In this document: positions 8,353 to 16,126 of the stretch, in pieces
Layout: each line of letters opens with the position of its first letter
Numbering within the stretch: position 1 is the stretch's first letter
Source of the DNA: Enteractinococcus helveticum
Lineage (GTDB): Bacteria > Actinomycetota > Actinomycetes > Actinomycetales > Micrococcaceae
DNA: 64,000 nucleotides
Assembly: GCF_001657475.1 (NCBI RefSeq)
Contig: NZ_LXEY01000021.1
Span: 186,001 to 250,000 of the forward strand
Direction of reading: 5' to 3'
The notes under the pieces: model-generated
Databases searched by the model: none
What the model saw: only the letters and a program-made list of their open reading frames with translations
Told to the model about the DNA's origin: nothing
Program-made: the position numbers and the translations under genes

Positions 8353-10936
8353 GGCACGCTTTGACCTCGAGGTCATCGGTGCTGGGCTGCCTGCGGCGGA
8401 TCTGACCGGGCCCTTATTAGCTGGCGAAAGCGCGCTGCGCACCGTGGTGGTGGCGCCTCCTGGGACCGGGAAGACCACCATAGTGCCGCCGACCGTGGCG
8501 AATCGTTTAGCTTCCCAGGGGCGAAGCGGCAAAGTCGTGGTTACCCAACCGCGTCGGATGGCCGCCCGTGCTGCTGCCCGCCGTTTGGCCCAACTAACCG
8601 GCACGCGGCTTGGTGCCGAGGTCGGATACGCTGTGCGTGGTGATCAGCAGACCTCGAAGGCTACCGTGGTGGAGTTTGTGACCACCGGTGTGTTGTTGCG
8701 TCGACTCATCCGCGACCCCGAAGCATCCGGGATTGCCGCCATCGTGTTGGATGAGGTGCACGAACGCCATCTGGATACCGATCTAACGTTTGCCATGGTC
8801 CAACAACTGGGGCAATTACGCGATGCACCACTGGACATCGTGGTCATGTCGGCAACGCTGGATGCCAAGCTGTGGGCAGGGCTGTTGACCGACGACGGCG
8901 AGGCGGCCGCCGACATTTTGAGTGTCGCAGCTGCCACCTATCCCCTGCGTGTGCAATGGGCGCCGCTGCCGGGTAACCAACGTGGCCTCGATGCCCGCGG
9001 GGTCACCGATACGTTTATCACCCATCTCGCCGATACCGTCGTCTCCACCGTTGAGCGCGAGCCGGATGGTGATGTCTTGGTTTTCTTACCCGGTGCTCGG
9101 GAGATCGATCGCGTAGCTCAGCGGCTATCCCAGCAGTTGCCTGGTGTCGAGGTTTTACCGCTGTTGGGCTCCACTCCGGCAGCTGAACAAGACCGCATCT
9201 TACAGCCGCACGGTGAACAACAACCGCGCAGAGTTGTCTTAGCGACCAATGTGGCTGAATCAGCCCTGACGGTACCCGAGGTCCGCATCGTGGTAGATGC
9301 CGGTCTAGATCGCCAAAGCCGACTCGATACCATTCGCGGGGTGGCCGGGCTCGTCACGGTTGGGGCCGCGAAATCCTCGATGGTTCAACGTGGCGGCCGT
9401 GCCGCAAGACAAGCACCCGGTCTGGTGGTGCGGTGTGTATCGGATGCCGAATTCGCGGCCCGTCCAGCACATCGGCCGGCTGAAATTCGCACCGCCGATC
9501 TCACTCAGGCGGTTCTAGATTTGGCCTATTGGGGTGCCGCCGACGGCGCCGGAATGGCGCTGCCCGAACCCCTGCCAGAGCGTGCATACACCACAGCCGT
9601 GGACACGCTTACGCAGCTGGGTGCCCTGGATGACCAGCACCGCGTCACCCCATTGGGTCGCAAACTGGCTGATCTGCCGGTGGATCCGCGGCTGGGTCGA
9701 GCCCTGTACGACGGCGCCGAATTTGCCGGTGCACAATTAACCGCAGAAACCGTGGCAACCCTCTCCTCAGACCAACGTGCCCCGGGCGCAGATCTCACCG
9801 CCCTGCTACGTCGTCTTCGATCCGAACGACCACAACCCTGGACCAGTGACATCGCCCGGTTGCGTCGTGTGCTGCCATCCGATGCAACAGAACCTTCCCG
9901 GGATCCACTGCAAATTGGCATGATCACCGCACTGGCCTACCCCACCCAGATTGCTCGTCGACGCGGTACAGCCACCGGCCAGGCTGCCGAGTATCACTTG
10001 GCTTCGGGCACGGCGGCCTCACTCCCCCGAGAGTCATCCTTACAGGGTTGTGAATGGTTAGCCATCGCGCAGCTGACCCTGCACGGCAACCGGGCAATCA
10101 TCCGCAGTGCTGCCGAACTGGACCAAGACCACGCAGAACTTGCCGCAGGCCCCTTGGTCACCACACAGACCGAGGCGAAATTTGTCGACGGCAAAGTTTC
10201 AGCGCGCTCCATTCACCGACTCGGAGCCATCGAGTTATCTTCAACTCCGGTCAAGCCCACCTCGGAACACACAAAAGCCGCCGTGGCCGCCGCGATTCGT
10301 GAGCGCGGCGTGCTGGACTTTTTTGCTGTAGAAAACAATCCCAAACGGTATGCCGAGTTTGAGAACCTGCGGGGACGACTTGGGATCTTACACAAAGTCA
10401 TCGGCGCGCCCTGGCCCGAGGTCACAGACTCGGCGCTGACACAGCACCTGGATGACTGGCTGGATCCGGAAATCGAACAGCTTGCCAGCGGCACCCATCG
10501 AGATCGTCTCGATCTGACCGCGGCACTACGGCGTCTATTGCCATGGCCCGATGCCGCACGCTTGGATGAGTTGGTGCCCGAGCGTCTCCAGGTGCCATCG
10601 GGATCGCACATGCGCATTGATTGGCCCGCACCAGAAGAACACAACGACGACGACGTCGCACCACCAGTGTTGGCGGTCAAACTCCAAGAGTGTTTCGGCT
10701 GGACCGGTAGCCCGACGACTGTCGATGGTAGGGTGCCGGTGATCTTGCACCTGCTATCCCCCGCACAGCGTCCACTAGCGATTACTCGGGATCTGGCGAA
10801 TTTCTGGGCGAATGTTTATCCGCAGGTGCGAGCAGAAAATCGTGGCCGCTATGTCAAACACCCCTGGCCTGAAGACCCTATAGGCGCCGTAGCTACTGCT
10901 AAAACGAATCGGGCACTCCGCAATCAGCGTGATTGA
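8327..10936 (+). CDS. hrpB: ATP-dependent helicase HrpB
   Basis: This 869-residue protein is a DEAH/RHA-type helicase of the HrpB family. Walker A APPGTGKT is at residues 43-50, motif Ia TQPRRMAARAAARR near 73-86, motif II DEVH at 142-145 and motif III SATLD from 175. The helicase C domain has LATNVAESALTVPEVRIVVD and QRGGRAAR. The C-terminal third carries the HrpB-specific domain (LRRLLPWPDAARLDELVP, PVILHLLSPAQRPLAITRDL). Length is right for HrpB. The ATG at 8327 follows GTGGAAGCG; an in-frame GTG at 8318 is possible but lies in the probable ribosome binding site. Family members are putative RNA helicases whose substrate is poorly defined. Confidence 0.9.
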   Translation: MKHESSGTKARFDLEVIGAGLPAADLTGPLLAGESALRTVVVAPPGTGKTTIVPPTVANRLASQGRSGKVVVTQPRRMAARAAARRLAQLTGTRLGAEVGYAVRGDQQTSKATVVEFVTTGVLLRRLIRDPEASGIAAIVLDEVHERHLDTDLTFAMVQQLGQLRDAPLDIVVMSATLDAKLWAGLLTDDGEAAADILSVAAATYPLRVQWAPLPGNQRGLDARGVTDTFITHLADTVVSTVEREPDGDVLVFLPGAREIDRVAQRLSQQLPGVEVLPLLGSTPAAEQDRILQPHGEQQPRRVVLATNVAESALTVPEVRIVVDAGLDRQSRLDTIRGVAGLVTVGAAKSSMVQRGGRAARQAPGLVVRCVSDAEFAARPAHRPAEIRTADLTQAVLDLAYWGAADGAGMALPEPLPERAYTTAVDTLTQLGALDDQHRVTPLGRKLADLPVDPRLGRALYDGAEFAGAQLTAETVATLSSDQRAPGADLTALLRRLRSERPQPWTSDIARLRRVLPSDATEPSRDPLQIGMITALAYPTQIARRRGTATGQAAEYHLASGTAASLPRESSLQGCEWLAIAQLTLHGNRAIIRSAAELDQDHAELAAGPLVTTQTEAKFVDGKVSARSIHRLGAIELSSTPVKPTSEHTKAAVAAAIRERGVLDFFAVENNPKRYAEFENLRGRLGILHKVIGAPWPEVTDSALTQHLDDWLDPEIEQLASGTHRDRLDLTAALRRLLPWPDAARLDELVPERLQVPSGSHMRIDWPAPEEHNDDDVAPPVLAVKLQECFGWTGSPTTVDGRVPVILHLLSPAQRPLAITRDLANFWANVYPQVRAENRGRYVKHPWPEDPIGAVATAKTNRALRNQRD

Positions 10937-10963
10937 GCAGCAAGTACAAGGCATCCAAAACGG

Positions 10964-11194
10964 TTATGCTCCACCGCGTTCAGCACGTGTAGATTCTGCG
11001 GCAGTTTCGCCCCCGTATGGCCGTACTTGTCGATCCGCAAACTTTTCACGGAGTTCTTTTGGACTCCGTACTGCTACCGATAGATTTTGCAATCGTCGCC
11101 ACTCGGAAAAGTGCTCGCCGAAATCAGCAAGGCCTTTCTTAAGCGCTAATGGCCGAGGTCTGCGCAGCGGGCCACTTTCATTCATAAGTGACAC
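10964..11194 (-). pseudogene. decayed HipB/XRE-like regulator fragment
   Basis: The first 40 codons read like the N-terminus of a HipB-type helix-turn-helix antitoxin: ALKKGLADFGEHFSEWRRLQ is the typical first helix block. The DNA-binding helix is missing and the frame then becomes nonsense. In another minus-strand frame the tail reads RIDKYGHTGAKLPQNLHV followed by LNAVEHNRFG, which looks like a piece of a different real protein that I cannot name. The region appears to be a deletion junction between two lost genes, squeezed between hrpB and the next gene. Confidence 0.45.
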
Positions 11195-11235
11195 ATTACC
11201 TCAGCGAGTCGTCAAATATGACAGATCCTTACTGT

Positions 11236-12924
11236 CTAGCCAGTAAATAGTACTGTTTCTTCGACGGCTGCTGTTAATTCTCGTTGGAACGCGCTGTGAC
11301 GTGAATATCGGGTTTTCCATTTCTGCAACAACACGACACTGGCTTCGGGGCGGTTCGCCAAAATCAGCGCTTCCCCACAGTATGTCAACAGGCGGGCCGC
11401 TCTTACATATTGGTCTCGGGCTGTGGATGAGACAATGACGTCGACGTCATGCTCAATCGCTTGAACAGCGATCTCGAGGCGTCTTGAAAGGATGTCCTGG
11501 TCGGCATTTTGTTTGTTGATCTGCGCCAGGAAAAGTTCAGATAACGGCGGCACGGTCGACCCATAACTGCCAACCAAACCCCATAAAAACGAGCGGTCAA
11601 CGACGTTCAAGAAGTTTTTGAGACCGGTTGACAACCATTGGGGATGCTGCGGCCCCGCACAACCCGATATCAACAGATAGGGTACGACCACATCGCGCAG
11701 GGAACGGTCTGTCAGCCCTGTCGACTGTATGAGTATGGTCGCCGCGTCATCCACGCGTCCGGCCAGTACCAAAAGCACGGCGCGCAGTCCATTGCCTGGG
11801 TTATCCAGTGCTCTTTGTGTGCCCAATGCTGCAAGCTCATCTGCCATAGTCTCAGACGCCTGGGACAGTTGGGCCGCCGCTTCATGGAGCCGGATGAGCC
11901 GCAGCAGATTCGGATCTGCGCGCCAGGCAGCCCGACGCGCAGCGACCACGTGAACACCATTATCCTTGGAAAGAACAGCTAACTCTTCCGCGATGAGCGC
12001 CCGCATAGGTCTGTCGTGGTCCAGCATCGATAGCGCCTCATGTGCTGCCTCAATGGCTTCCCCTTGGCGTTCCGCCCGTCGAAGCGCTTGCACCCAGCGA
12101 AGGTAATATTCTCCCTGATCAATCCCGCTACCGCGTGCCAGGTCTCGTAGACCGTTGAGGCCTCCAGCAAGCTCTGCTGCTTCGGGCAGTAGCTCGCGGG
12201 CTATTGGTGAGTCACGGTCTAAGGAGTGCAATACGTTTATCCACTCAGGAAGAAATTGCTCGAGTTCTGGGAGCTTTTGCCCTCGACTTTGCCGCAGGCT
12301 ATCAAGGCTGACGTCGGCGTCAAGTTCTGGAAGGACAAACCATTCCTTGGCTAATCCTGCGGCTCGTTCTTCTGCCGGTGTTGTTTCATACACAGCGCGC
12401 AGGTAACATGCCTGCGCTTCGGCAAGGTTGAAGCCCACCATGTCCATTGCAGACTCAGGACCACAGAACGTCTCGACGTCGTCGTCTAATGACAATGCGT
12501 GAAGCAGTCTTTGAAATGCTGCCCGGGCTAAGCCAAGCTGTCCGTTGAGAAATGCCTCATGAGCTTCTGATAAGAATTCGTCGAACTCCAGCACCCACGA
12601 TTCGTCACCAAATGACCGCTCTTGGTAACTTTCATGGTCCCACTCGAAGCCGTCGAAATACTCTCCAGAGGCTATCCGGTCCACAAAAGCGTCAATTTCT
12701 TCAAGCAGTGGATGACTATCGACCGGCCATGTCACATTTGATGACTGCTGCTGATTCGTCTGGCGATTGTGCTCGAAAATAGCGAGGAATGCTGCTCGGT
12801 CACTATTTTGCAGGGTGTGCGCATGCTGCAGGAGTGACTGGCGGATTTCTTCTGTCGACATCTCCACTAAGCGGCGCTCAAGCGCATCAATGAATGTTTG
12901 AAGACTCGGGTTTGGGCTATTCAC
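11236..12924 (-). CDS. 562-aa helical protein of unknown function
   Basis: I do not recognise this protein. It is acidic, soluble and almost wholly helical by composition. After about residue 80 the sequence shows a series of helix pairs of 30-40 residues, such as AHEAFLNGQLGLARAAFQRL, EYYLRWVQALRRAERQGEAI and AARLLTYCGEALILANRPEA, resembling TPR-like or HEAT-like repeats. An early segment is rich in acidic and aromatic residues (FDGFEWDHESYQERSFGDES). There is no signal peptide, membrane segment or catalytic motif. The start is GTG. No partner gene is nearby. A scaffold or binding role would fit the repeats, but this is only inference. Confidence 0.6.
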   Translation of the reverse strand: MNSPNPSLQTFIDALERRLVEMSTEEIRQSLLQHAHTLQNSDRAAFLAIFEHNRQTNQQQSSNVTWPVDSHPLLEEIDAFVDRIASGEYFDGFEWDHESYQERSFGDESWVLEFDEFLSEAHEAFLNGQLGLARAAFQRLLHALSLDDDVETFCGPESAMDMVGFNLAEAQACYLRAVYETTPAEERAAGLAKEWFVLPELDADVSLDSLRQSRGQKLPELEQFLPEWINVLHSLDRDSPIARELLPEAAELAGGLNGLRDLARGSGIDQGEYYLRWVQALRRAERQGEAIEAAHEALSMLDHDRPMRALIAEELAVLSKDNGVHVVAARRAAWRADPNLLRLIRLHEAAAQLSQASETMADELAALGTQRALDNPGNGLRAVLLVLAGRVDDAATILIQSTGLTDRSLRDVVVPYLLISGCAGPQHPQWLSTGLKNFLNVVDRSFLWGLVGSYGSTVPPLSELFLAQINKQNADQDILSRRLEIAVQAIEHDVDVIVSSTARDQYVRAARLLTYCGEALILANRPEASVVLLQKWKTRYSRHSAFQRELTAAVEETVLFTG

Positions 12925-13033
12925 AAAGCAGCGCCTGTCTGATCATACGACGCACGAATTTCACACATTTCAGCATATTCGTTCAATCTCCATCAAGAAG
13001 GATGTCGCCATAGTAGTTGGTGGGAGCAGGACG

Positions 13034-13375
13034 CTACCAACGTATCCGTCCAAGCATCGTGTCATGGAGAAAGAAAGCACTCGTCGTGCGCCGCGGCACG
13101 CTGTCAGTGGCTTTAACTTCCTGCAGTTCTTCCTGCAGTTCTTCTTGCAGTTTACGAATCTCACGCTCTGCGTGTTCAAACCGTGCATGCACGCTACTGA
13201 CTTTCAAGAACACTTTTCTGATCCCTATATCAATGTGCTCGTAGTGGGCATGTAACTGATCAAAGCGCTGGTCCATATGTCGTCTGATTCGCACGAAGCC
13301 AACCAAACTGACACTGCCTAGGGCGACCAAAACGCCGGCAGCGGCAATGATGATCGTGGTGATTTCAATCGACAT
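13034..13375 (-). CDS. small membrane-anchored coiled-coil protein
   Basis: This 113-residue protein has one N-terminal membrane segment (TTIIIAAAGVLVALGSVSLV, residues 6-25) followed by a basic stretch and a long amphipathic helix. A heptad-like tract with the local duplication LQEELQEELQE lies near residues 76-86, caused by a short tandem repeat in the DNA (13121-13150). The ATG follows GGAGGAAGAC. Function is unknown; it resembles small anchored coiled-coil proteins. Confidence 0.55.
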   Translation of the reverse strand: MSIEITTIIIAAAGVLVALGSVSLVGFVRIRRHMDQRFDQLHAHYEHIDIGIRKVFLKVSSVHARFEHAEREIRKLQEELQEELQEVKATDSVPRRTTSAFFLHDTMLGRIRW

Positions 13376-13549
13376 CTGTCTTCCTCCATCGAGGTTCTGA
13401 CCGGTTGTGTGTCACACCAAGCTACGACATCAACTGCTTTGGCAGAAGAGCATTTTCTCCAGCTGTGGAGAACTCCCACCGTCCACGATGTAGGTTCGAC
13501 CAGCAATGAGCAGCGCTAGCTAACGGTCGTCGAGAGTTTGGTCCGCATG

Positions 13550-13780
13550 TCAGCGCCGAATGCCGCGAGTGAAATACAGGATCGGACCAACGAAGTCCAC
13601 AGCAATAATAGCGGCCCATTTGCCTTTGCTGCCGTTGACTTCGGTAGCATCTCGTCGTGCCAAATCGATCCATGCCGTGCCGGCTAACGCAACCTGGACT
13701 GACGCTAGCGCAACGATTGCTGCGCGTTGACCAGGGCTGAAATCCTTCCAGCCCTTTTTCTTCGATGCTTTGGTATCCAC
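13550..13780 (-). CDS. small PLDc_N-like membrane protein
   Basis: This 76-residue protein has two hydrophobic segments (residues 18-42 and 54-70). The pattern WIDLARRD, then KGKWAAIIAVDFVGPILYF and a basic end matches the phospholipase D/cardiolipin synthase N-terminal domain found in many small actinobacterial membrane proteins. A GTG start follows AAGGACTAAC. No enzymatic part is present, so the role is unknown. Confidence 0.6.
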   Translation of the reverse strand: MDTKASKKKGWKDFSPGQRAAIVALASVQVALAGTAWIDLARRDATEVNGSKGKWAAIIAVDFVGPILYFTRGIRR

Positions 13781-13817
13781 AGTTAGTCCTTGTGTTCGAT
13801 CCGGTGTGTTTCAGATA

Positions 13818-15932
13818 TTATTCGGATGGGATGATATCTTCTAGCTCGGTCAGGAAATCTTCTAATACCGGCCCGTTGGTCTGGGCACCAGCAAAGCCCT
13901 CCGAATAGAACAGCGCCACCGCTAGATCACCGTGTGTGGCCATGATCCAGGTGTGGGCTAAGTCTTCGCCGTCATCGACATATTCAGCAGTGCCGGTTTT
14001 TGCATAGACCGGTGCGCCAGGCACGTTTTGCAGAATCGGCACGGTCCCGTATTCGACCGGCCCTGCCATGAGTTCCTGCAGAGTTGCTGCTTCGTCTTCG
14101 GTCAGCGGCGCATTACCCGGCAGATTATCGTTGTCATTCGGTTCCACGGCGGGGTCAGTCACCATTACCGGGGTGACGGTTTGTCCAGCCGCGATCGATG
14201 CCGACACGGTAGCCATTCCCAGCGGCGAGGCCTGTACGAGACCTTGACCAAACAGCCCAGCAGCGTGCTGAGTTCCTTCAACCTCGGTGGGTACCGAGCC
14301 CAGAAAAGCACCGTTATAGCCGACAATCGGGTCCTCGACCAGACCCAGGGCGACCGCCGCGTCGTGAACGTCTTGGGTGCTGAGCTCTTCCCACTGGCTA
14401 ACGAAGCTGGTGTTACATGATTGGGCTATTGCATCGGCCAGCGTGATTTCACCTAAGTAGTCAGACGGGTAGCCCTCAAAGTTAGAGAATTCGGCACCAT
14501 CGATGGTGATCGTTTGCGGACAGTCGACCATAGATTCCGGGGTCATCCCGTTGCGCAACATAGCCAAAGCGGTAATCATCTTGAAAGTCGATCCCGGCGG
14601 GTAGGTCCCGGTGGTTGCCAATGGCCAACTGAGCTCGGATGGTCCTTCCGCGGCGGCCAGGATATGCCCATCGGAGGGACGGACGACGACCAGCCCGGCT
14701 GGGACCTCGGCGTCGGCAATCATGTCCTCGGCCAACTGTTGAACATCCATGTGCAATGTTGTGGTCAACGCCTGGCCGTCCACCACCTCACGGCTATATG
14801 AGACTTCTTCGCTGGTCATTAATTCCGAGGTCGGCTGGGTAGCTTCGGTGTTATCAATAGTGATGTCCAGCCCGTCGCTACCGGCGAGGTGTTCGTTGTA
14901 CATGCGTTGCAGCCCGGTCAGTCCGGTTTGCACACCGGCGGTGAATTCCCCGTCCGAGGCTTCGATTTGTTCGGCATTGGGCTGACCGTAGGTCCCAAAC
15001 AGTGACCGAGCAAATGTGCGGGAGGGCCCTAGCACCATGGTGTCTTCCATGGCCATGGCACCTTGGATTTCAGCGATATCGTCGATAGGGATATCGGTGT
15101 CTTCGTCATCGCGTAGCACGATGAATTCAACCCAGGCGCGTTCGCCTGCGGCCAGGGTGCGGTCCACCAACGGTTCCGGATCCAGGTCCAGGGCTTCGGC
15201 CAGTGCGGTGGCCGATTCAGTCAGGGTCTGTTCGATATCGTCGTCCGAGGGTTCAGAATCAGCCGAGGATAATGCTTCCAGCACATGAGACTTATCGATC
15301 CCAATGCGTTGCACCGGGCGGTCCATGACCATGGCGTTATCGTCGCCGTCTCGGATCGTGCCACGTTCTGCGGTGTCGATCTCCACGTTCACGTGTCCGT
15401 CATTTGCTAATCCGGGAACCAGAGTGCTGGCATCCAGCTGGGGCTGCCAGCTTTCATTGGTCTCATCCCACACCAGGCTGGCATGGGTTTGATAGCTCCA
15501 GTCTTCCGACTCGGCGGCGTCTTCGTTCGCATCGCCCTCCCCGTCGGGCGTGCCCCCTGGGGTGAGATCCCAGGTGACTGTGTACTGAGCGGTTGCAGTG
15601 ACCGTCTCATCATCCGTGTCATCCACCTGGGCAGAATCCAAGCTCACCGACAGTGGGAAACGCTGCAGTTGGGCAACGGCGTCTGCGAGCGCAGCCGGGT
15701 CCATCGAATCATCGGTCAGTGCAAGATCAGTTAGTCCGCTGAATTCTTCGGATACCAGTTGATCGGCAAATTGCTGGGCCGTGTCGGTTGGGTCGGGCAC
15801 ATTCGGACCACAGGCGCTCAACCCCAGCGCTCCGGCGATCAGCACGGCGGTGAGACTGTAGCGGCGTCGTCGAAATATCCGTGATGGTGCGGTTGACTGG
15901 GAGTGATGTGCGGTGTGAGTGGATGACATCAT
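13818..15932 (-). CDS. lipoprotein penicillin-binding protein, MecA-like
   Basis: This 704-residue protein is a class B peptidoglycan transpeptidase anchored as a lipoprotein. A basic leader and hydrophobic core end in LSAC, making Cys41 the lipidation site. Residues 48-175 look like the NTF2-like MecA N-terminal domain. A dimerisation domain follows, and then the transpeptidase with STFK (448-451), SCN (505-507) and KTG (645-647), the complete catalytic set. The overall plan is that of low-affinity PBP2a/PBP3-type enzymes. The ATG pair at 15932 is chosen because it gives a proper signal peptide; the frame is open further upstream. It is divergent from an FtsX-type permease. Confidence 0.85.
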   Translation of the reverse strand: MMSSTHTAHHSQSTAPSRIFRRRRYSLTAVLIAGALGLSACGPNVPDPTDTAQQFADQLVSEEFSGLTDLALTDDSMDPAALADAVAQLQRFPLSVSLDSAQVDDTDDETVTATAQYTVTWDLTPGGTPDGEGDANEDAAESEDWSYQTHASLVWDETNESWQPQLDASTLVPGLANDGHVNVEIDTAERGTIRDGDDNAMVMDRPVQRIGIDKSHVLEALSSADSEPSDDDIEQTLTESATALAEALDLDPEPLVDRTLAAGERAWVEFIVLRDDEDTDIPIDDIAEIQGAMAMEDTMVLGPSRTFARSLFGTYGQPNAEQIEASDGEFTAGVQTGLTGLQRMYNEHLAGSDGLDITIDNTEATQPTSELMTSEEVSYSREVVDGQALTTTLHMDVQQLAEDMIADAEVPAGLVVVRPSDGHILAAAEGPSELSWPLATTGTYPPGSTFKMITALAMLRNGMTPESMVDCPQTITIDGAEFSNFEGYPSDYLGEITLADAIAQSCNTSFVSQWEELSTQDVHDAAVALGLVEDPIVGYNGAFLGSVPTEVEGTQHAAGLFGQGLVQASPLGMATVSASIAAGQTVTPVMVTDPAVEPNDNDNLPGNAPLTEDEAATLQELMAGPVEYGTVPILQNVPGAPVYAKTGTAEYVDDGEDLAHTWIMATHGDLAVALFYSEGFAGAQTNGPVLEDFLTELEDIIPSE

Positions 15933-16004
15933 GGTGGGTAGTCTAACGGTCTGAACGCATCCCCAGGTGCGCGTGACATGGGCCACACGAGCGGCCTGGC
16001 AGTC

Positions 16005-16020
16005 TTCGGGTTATCCCGAA
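16005..16020. promoter_or_regulatory. inverted repeat in a divergent promoter region
   Basis: TTCGGG and CCCGAA flank a 4-nt centre in the 194-bp gap between the divergent PBP and permease genes. Flanks GTC and GAC extend the symmetry imperfectly. It could be an operator for both genes; no regulator is encoded nearby. Confidence 0.3.
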
Positions 16021-16126
16021 CAAAGACGATGGGAAGCCCTGTCGTTTCCCACACCCGGGCCTTCTAGGCTGACTGGCATGACATCCTTGCAGCGGAATCT
16101 TGGCACCCAACCTGAAATGCCAGATC

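Noticed and set aside
13121..13150. Short tandem repeat as a possible repeat array
   Set aside because: It is only about three units of a 12-bp repeat inside a coiled-coil coding region, with no spacer structure, so it is not a CRISPR or regulatory array.
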